Shown: piece after piece, positions 60,026-64,000 of the stretch
Position numbering within the stretch: position 1 is the first letter of the stretch
How the letters are laid out: the number at the start of each line of letters is the position of its first letter
NCBI GenBank assembly: GCA_024811115.1
Contig: JAKOGH010000008.1
Location: forward strand, 186,001-250,000
From: Terana coerulea
Taxonomy: Eukaryota; Basidiomycota; Agaricomycetes; Polyporales; Phanerochaetaceae
Reading direction: 5' to 3'
Length of the DNA: 64,000 nt
Position numbers and translations under genes: made by a program
The notes under the pieces: generated by a model
Databases searched by the model: none
What the model was told of the DNA's origin: nothing
The model's input: the letters and a program-made list of their open reading frames with translations, nothing else

Positions 60026-61850
60026 TCATGCACTCGCAACGTCCCGTACCCAGCCTACGACGCTCCTCCACGTCTCGTCCCTCACCTTCTCATCCCACCA
60101 CCCCATCATCAAGACATCGTGCGGGGCGTCCTTCACCGTGATCGTCCGCACCGTAACCCCGTCGCTCTCCATCGCGCCAATGAGCTTCATCACCTCGCGC
60201 TCGAGCCGCTCCGCGTCGCCTAGCACGACGCACACTCGCGGGAACTCCGTGAACAGGCTCAAGCCGCGCGGGGACGCGAGGACGGGGTGCATCAGCGACG
60301 TCGTGCCCAGCTGCGTCCCGGGCGTGGCGGGCGTCGGCAGGCCGGGGTACGCCGCGGGCGTGACCGGGAACGGCGTCGGCGGCACGGAGGCCATGGTGCA
60401 GAGCTGCGCGAGGAAGTCGCGGTTGAGGTGCTCGATGGTGAGGTCCTGCACGCTCGCCGCGAAGAGCTCGCCGTAGAACGCGCGGAGGACCTGGTGCGAC
60501 GCGGGGCTGACGTACGGGCTGTGCATCATGTCGAGAGGGTGGTGCCCGAGGAAGGTGCGCTGCAAGAGCGCACGGGGCTCAGGCGTGTCAACGAGGTAGT
60601 CGGTAGATTCGTGCGGTCGAGGAATGTACATTGATGGGGCGTCGGGGAAAGCATGGGCTGCAGCCAGGCCGTGTCAGCTCAATTTCAGTTCAAGCAAGTG
60701 ATCATAGTACATACATGGGTCACATGAAGGTGAGAGCAGTAGCAGCCCGTCCAGAGGAGGGAGAAGTGCTTCGTCTCTGATCCATCGCGCCAAAGGCGAG
60801 GACCAGGTTGCCTCCAGCGCTGTCTCCTATGAGTACAATCTTGCATGGCTTCTTCACGCAGGAGCGGGCCATGGTCGAATCGTCTAACAGCCCAATAGAA
60901 CTGCTATTAGCAGGACTTGACCCATCTTGCTTGATATAGGTATTGTTGGGTTGCAGTGTTCCTTCCGCACCAGCAGGAGTCGGGGCGCCGGCATTGAAGG
61001 GTTGACCATCAGAGAGGCAACCGTATCGCTGCAGTATGTGTGCGTATACGGTAGCGGCGTCCTGTACGGCTGCAGGGAACGGAGCATGCTGGAGAAGACG
61101 GTATTCAACAGCTGAGACGACAATTAGCATGGAGGCGGAGTAAAGAATTGTAGTGCTTGTACACACCGTATATTTCGTCAAATGCCTTGTCCTATTCCCT
61201 AGCTGAGTGAGATGTAATATGTCAACAATAGAGATAACATACCTTGATCAGCCGTCTGGGTATTTTAGACGTCCCAGCCGTTTCGTGTGCGGACATATGG
61301 CAATAACCCCCTCCGTGCAAGAAAACCCCAACGGTACGAGATTTTTCAGCATTTGCTTCTAGGTCTATGTCGTTGTTTCGTATGGTTTCTATACGCTGAT
61401 GGTCAGCACGAATAAACAAAGCGAGCTATGCACACGACCTACCTATGGGTGGCGTCTTGGGCCAAATGTACATGCCGACCCGCTTGAACGGCACCTCCTC
61501 ATCCACAATGACCCCGCTGCGAAACTTCCGCGGGAGCTCCTCCGCCCACTCGAACCGCGTCTCCCGCAGCTTGTCCGTGCACGCCGTGTCCGGGTCGCGC
61601 GTGTACCACGTCACGCCCGCGACCTCGGTGACCTTGTACACCCGCCGCGTGAACTTGACGGAGACGACCTGCTTGATGGACCACGACTTGCGCGGGCGGC
61701 GGGCGGGGAAAGGGAGTAGTACAGTGCCCAGCAGGGCACGAGCAAGAGGGTCGTGAGCAGGCGTTGCGAGACGTAGATCGTCTTTAGCGGTTCCCTAGCG
61801 TAGGGCATCTCCTCCAGGTGCGCAGGGGTCGACCCGTCGTCCCTGGCCAT
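60026..61850 (-). CDS. Alpha/beta hydrolase, HSL-type esterase
   Basis: Membrane-anchored esterase-like protein. The N-terminus MARDDGSTPAHLEEMPYARE precedes a probable signal anchor (RLLTTLLLVPCWALYYSL). One extra base in AAA 61709-61711 (plus strand) breaks the frame here; corrected, it continues PARPRKSWSIKQVV and VTEVAGVTWYTRDPDTACTD. The catalytic part has VGVFLHGGGYCHMSAHETAG (oxyanion HGGG), VEYRLLQHAPFPAAVQDAA, VLIGDSAGGNLVLA (nucleophile Ser), VCVVLGDAERLEREVMKLIG (acid) and VKDAPHDVLM (His). This order is the fold-3/hormone-sensitive-lipase pattern. The last exon (60026-60631) is long and intron-free. Introns near 60.65, 61.17 and 61.4 kb join the parts. Substrate is unknown; esters of xenobiotics or lipids are plausible. 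Confidence 0.82.
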
Positions 61851-62428
61851 TCGGCGGCATCGTTAGGGAGCAGGAGGGAGGAGGCAAGTCAGGACACGCA
61901 TGAGAACGGTTGTCCGCATGTACAGCACTCCGCCCGGCCAAGTTACTTTTGGGCTGGATATGATGGCATGCGGGGAGATGGAGTGCATGTATGTTCGTGC
62001 GACTCGGCGACAAGCCGGGAGCAGATTCCAAGCGCAGGCGTTGTATATACAAACGCCCACAATGCCTCCACTGTGGCCAGTAATATGTACAGTATATCTG
62101 CAGACGGTGTCTGGAAACGATGAGCACAGTACAGGATACAACGAATTAACTAAATATATGATGCAGAAGTAGAAGCCCCCCACCGCGTGCGGTATAATAA
62201 CTAACAACCATAGAGCGCCCTTGCAAGGACCTCCAAACCTGTAAACCAAAAACAAAGTCCGCGATGACAAGAATTACGAAAGTCCGTGCGGGTATAGCAT
62301 GTACATGAATGTGAAGATGGAGCGGCAACAGTGTCGAATGACAAGGCCTAGCTGCCTTCGGCACACAGATTAAGTCGCGATCCGGGGCATACATTGATGC
62401 AACTAGGACATACCTTGACTATCTAAGG
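61851..62428. other. Intergenic region, no gene seen
   Basis: Contains the promoter of the hydrolase and the 3' flank of the DUF7729-like gene. No coding exon recognised. Confidence 0.5.
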
Positions 62429-63990
62429 CTACCACAGATTCAAAGCTCCTCCCAGACTAATGAAACCCATTATGGCCAGTGCAAACGTCGATATGCTCAT
62501 CGTATCCAGTGTTACTGCGGAGGAAGTCGTAACGGAGACGTAACTGCTCCCGCACACCGTGTTCGCCTGCTTGGCCGCGGTGTCGTACACCGAAGCGAGC
62601 GCCGTGAGGTTCTGCCACTGGTCAAATTGGTCCATGATGCTCTTCGTGCATGTCGAGCAGCTCGGCGCTGTGCTTACGGGCAGCGCTCTGCCGTACGGAA
62701 GGGAGTAGAAGTAGAAGTCGCCGGGGTTGCTGTTGTGCACCGCTTCGACGAAGCAGTACGCGTTCGTTGCTTGGTCGGCCAGGCATCCGACCGCGCGCAT
62801 CAGGGGATACGCAAGGAGCCCTAGACGCAACGTCAGGTTAGGACCTGCGCTCGTACTGTTGGCGGCGTGTCAGTGACGTACCATTTTGAGTCTCCGTGAC
62901 TATCGCGTTGTCCGCCTTCAGATCCTGCGCGCACACCTCTTGCAGATTCTCTGCAAACCATCCCATATTGGCGTTACACTGGTCCGCGTCGGTGCTCGTG
63001 TTGCATGTTCCCCATATGATGGTGTTGAGCGCCGTCAAGTTTGACTGTGCCTGCTTGCAGAATGGTAGGGAGAGCGTGAGACAGGCACAAAGCAAAGGGG
63101 TGAATTTGGTCAGACGCGTATTGTCCCAGAGCGAGGAAAACACTCAATGCGGCGCGAATAGTACGACGATGACCAAGAAAGCGTATGGGGTAGTTGCATG
63201 AGATCCTACCCGGGCTTGATAGAAGCTCATGCAACGTACGGCCGGGAGGCATTAAATGATAACAATGACTAACCTCAATGAATTCACTTGACTGCTGTGA
63301 AAGGAGCGAAAATGGTCGGCAGGATCGGAAAGGGGCAGATTGCGTCATATTCGTGAAGAAGTCCAAACATCCTTGAGTTGAGAAGTTTTTGGATAGCGTT
63401 TCATCAAACGGCTGGGGAAATGGAGCGGGCAACGTCGGAGGGTCTACTGGTATCGTCGGCACTGCCTGGTCTGATATTGGACTTGCAGAAGGTGTTGTTG
63501 CGGACGATGAAGTAGATGAAGCCGCCACTGAAGACGTCGAGGAAGGGCTCGGCGTGGGGAATGAGACTGATTCGCCACTTCCTTGCGGATTTGGGTCTGG
63601 GCTAGCGTGTCGTTTGTGCGGCCGCCAGTCCGTCAGACTCTGCCAGCCTGCGGCGTCCTGATCTGCAGAAAAGACATCCAGAACCGCCGGATGAGCAACG
63701 TAACGCGTGGACGCCGTGATGAGGATAAGCACCACCGGTACCAGGAGTATTGTCCAGCGCGTGTGTCGCCCTGTGCGCTGCTTGGCTTCGACTGCCGACA
63801 CATGCTGCTCTGCAGCTCTGCTCGCCTTCGGCGGGGGCTGTGCTAGGGGACGCGCGAAGCCACATGGCGAGGATTGCCGAGGGACGGAGAGGAATTGGGA
63901 GCCCTCGTCAGAGGACGACTCGCTAGGAGCCGGCGACTCTTCTCGCAGCAAGATGCGGGCTGGCGCAGGAGAGGGCGGTGGGGTGAACAT
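62429..63990 (-). CDS. DUF7729-like surface glycoprotein
   Basis: Type II membrane or GPI-like protein common in mushrooms, function unknown. The start MFTPPPSPAPARILLREESP is a familiar N-terminus of this group and lies 10 bp from the window edge, so a further upstream exon cannot be ruled out. The cytoplasmic part is Ser/Pro-rich. A membrane span, TRWTILLVPVVLILITASTR, follows at about residue 80. The extracellular domain has FPQPFDETLSKNFSTQGCLD, FFTNMTQSAPFRSCRPFSLL, LNTIIWGTCNTSTDADQCNA, LMRAVGCLADQATNAYCFVE and TAPSCSTCTKSIMDQFDQWQ, with many paired Cys and N-glycosylation sites. The C-terminus ends hydrophobic (ISTFALAIMGFISLGGALNL), consistent with GPI attachment. Three introns; no frame break seen. 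Confidence 0.78.
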
Positions 63991-64000
63991 CTGGAGTGAC

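Overview
The window is nuclear DNA of a filamentous basidiomycete, most likely an Agaricomycete and possibly a polypore-like wood decayer. The evidence is many short GT-AG introns (about 50-60 nt), genes split into many exons, densely packed genes on both strands, and protein types typical of mushrooms (GH28 pectinase, F-box/LRR protein, DUF7729-like glycoprotein, GT32-like enzymes, Egh16-like secreted protein). I found no prokaryotic signal and no convincing tRNA, rRNA or CRISPR array. The species assignment is inference.

Layout. 0-1.5 kb: 3' part of an exo-polygalacturonase-like GH28 gene (+). 2.5-3.2 kb: small conserved protein (+). 4.3-8.3 kb: SYG1/XPR1 phosphate exporter (+), tail to tail with VPS16 (-, 8.35-11.5 kb). 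12.0-13.7 kb: arrestin-like protein (-). 13.8-17.2 kb: gene-poor, with protein-like fragments on the minus strand. 17.2-18.5 kb: F-box/LRR-like gene (+). 18.6-23.8 kb: a mitochondrial and secretory cluster: MIX17 (-) divergent from an MBA1/mL45-like gene (+), then SEC62 (+) tail to tail with a Mgr3-like TPR gene (-). 23.8-26.5 kb: gene-poor. 26.5-28.3 kb: unknown basidiomycete protein (+). 28.3-32.4 kb: repeat-affected region with GTAGC-rich tracts and an interrupted minus-strand gene. 33.8-35.3 kb: protein phosphatase 1 (-). 36.3-39.5 kb: PH-domain protein (-). 39.5-42.6 kb: gene-poor, carrying a large foldback repeat. 42.7-49.2 kb: two inverted GT32-like paralogues enclosing SDH5 and an unknown gene. 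50.0-51.7 kb: DHH1 (-). 52.2-54.3 kb: secreted carboxylesterase (-). 54.8-55.9 kb: DUF1769 protein (-). 56.2-57.0 kb: Egh16-like secreted protein (-). 58.5-59.8 kb: phosphopantothenoylcysteine synthetase (+). 60.0-61.9 kb: alpha/beta hydrolase (-). 62.4-64.0 kb: DUF7729-like glycoprotein (-).

Most genes are housekeeping (phosphate export, vacuolar tethering, ER translocation, mitochondrial assembly, mRNA decay, CoA synthesis, phosphatase) and form no pathway cluster. The nearest thing to a themed block is the run of mitochondrial genes at 18.6-23.8 kb (MIX17, MBA1-like, Mgr3-like).

A point every user should know: from 17 kb onward eleven otherwise well-preserved genes, including ones expected to be essential, show about sixteen one-base frame breaks, many in short homopolymers. 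I read these mainly as consensus errors in the sequence, not as gene death. No clear new biological system was found. The most distinctive structures are the foldback repeat at 40.86-41.62 kb and the GTAGC/hairpin elements near 29.9 and 31.6 kb.
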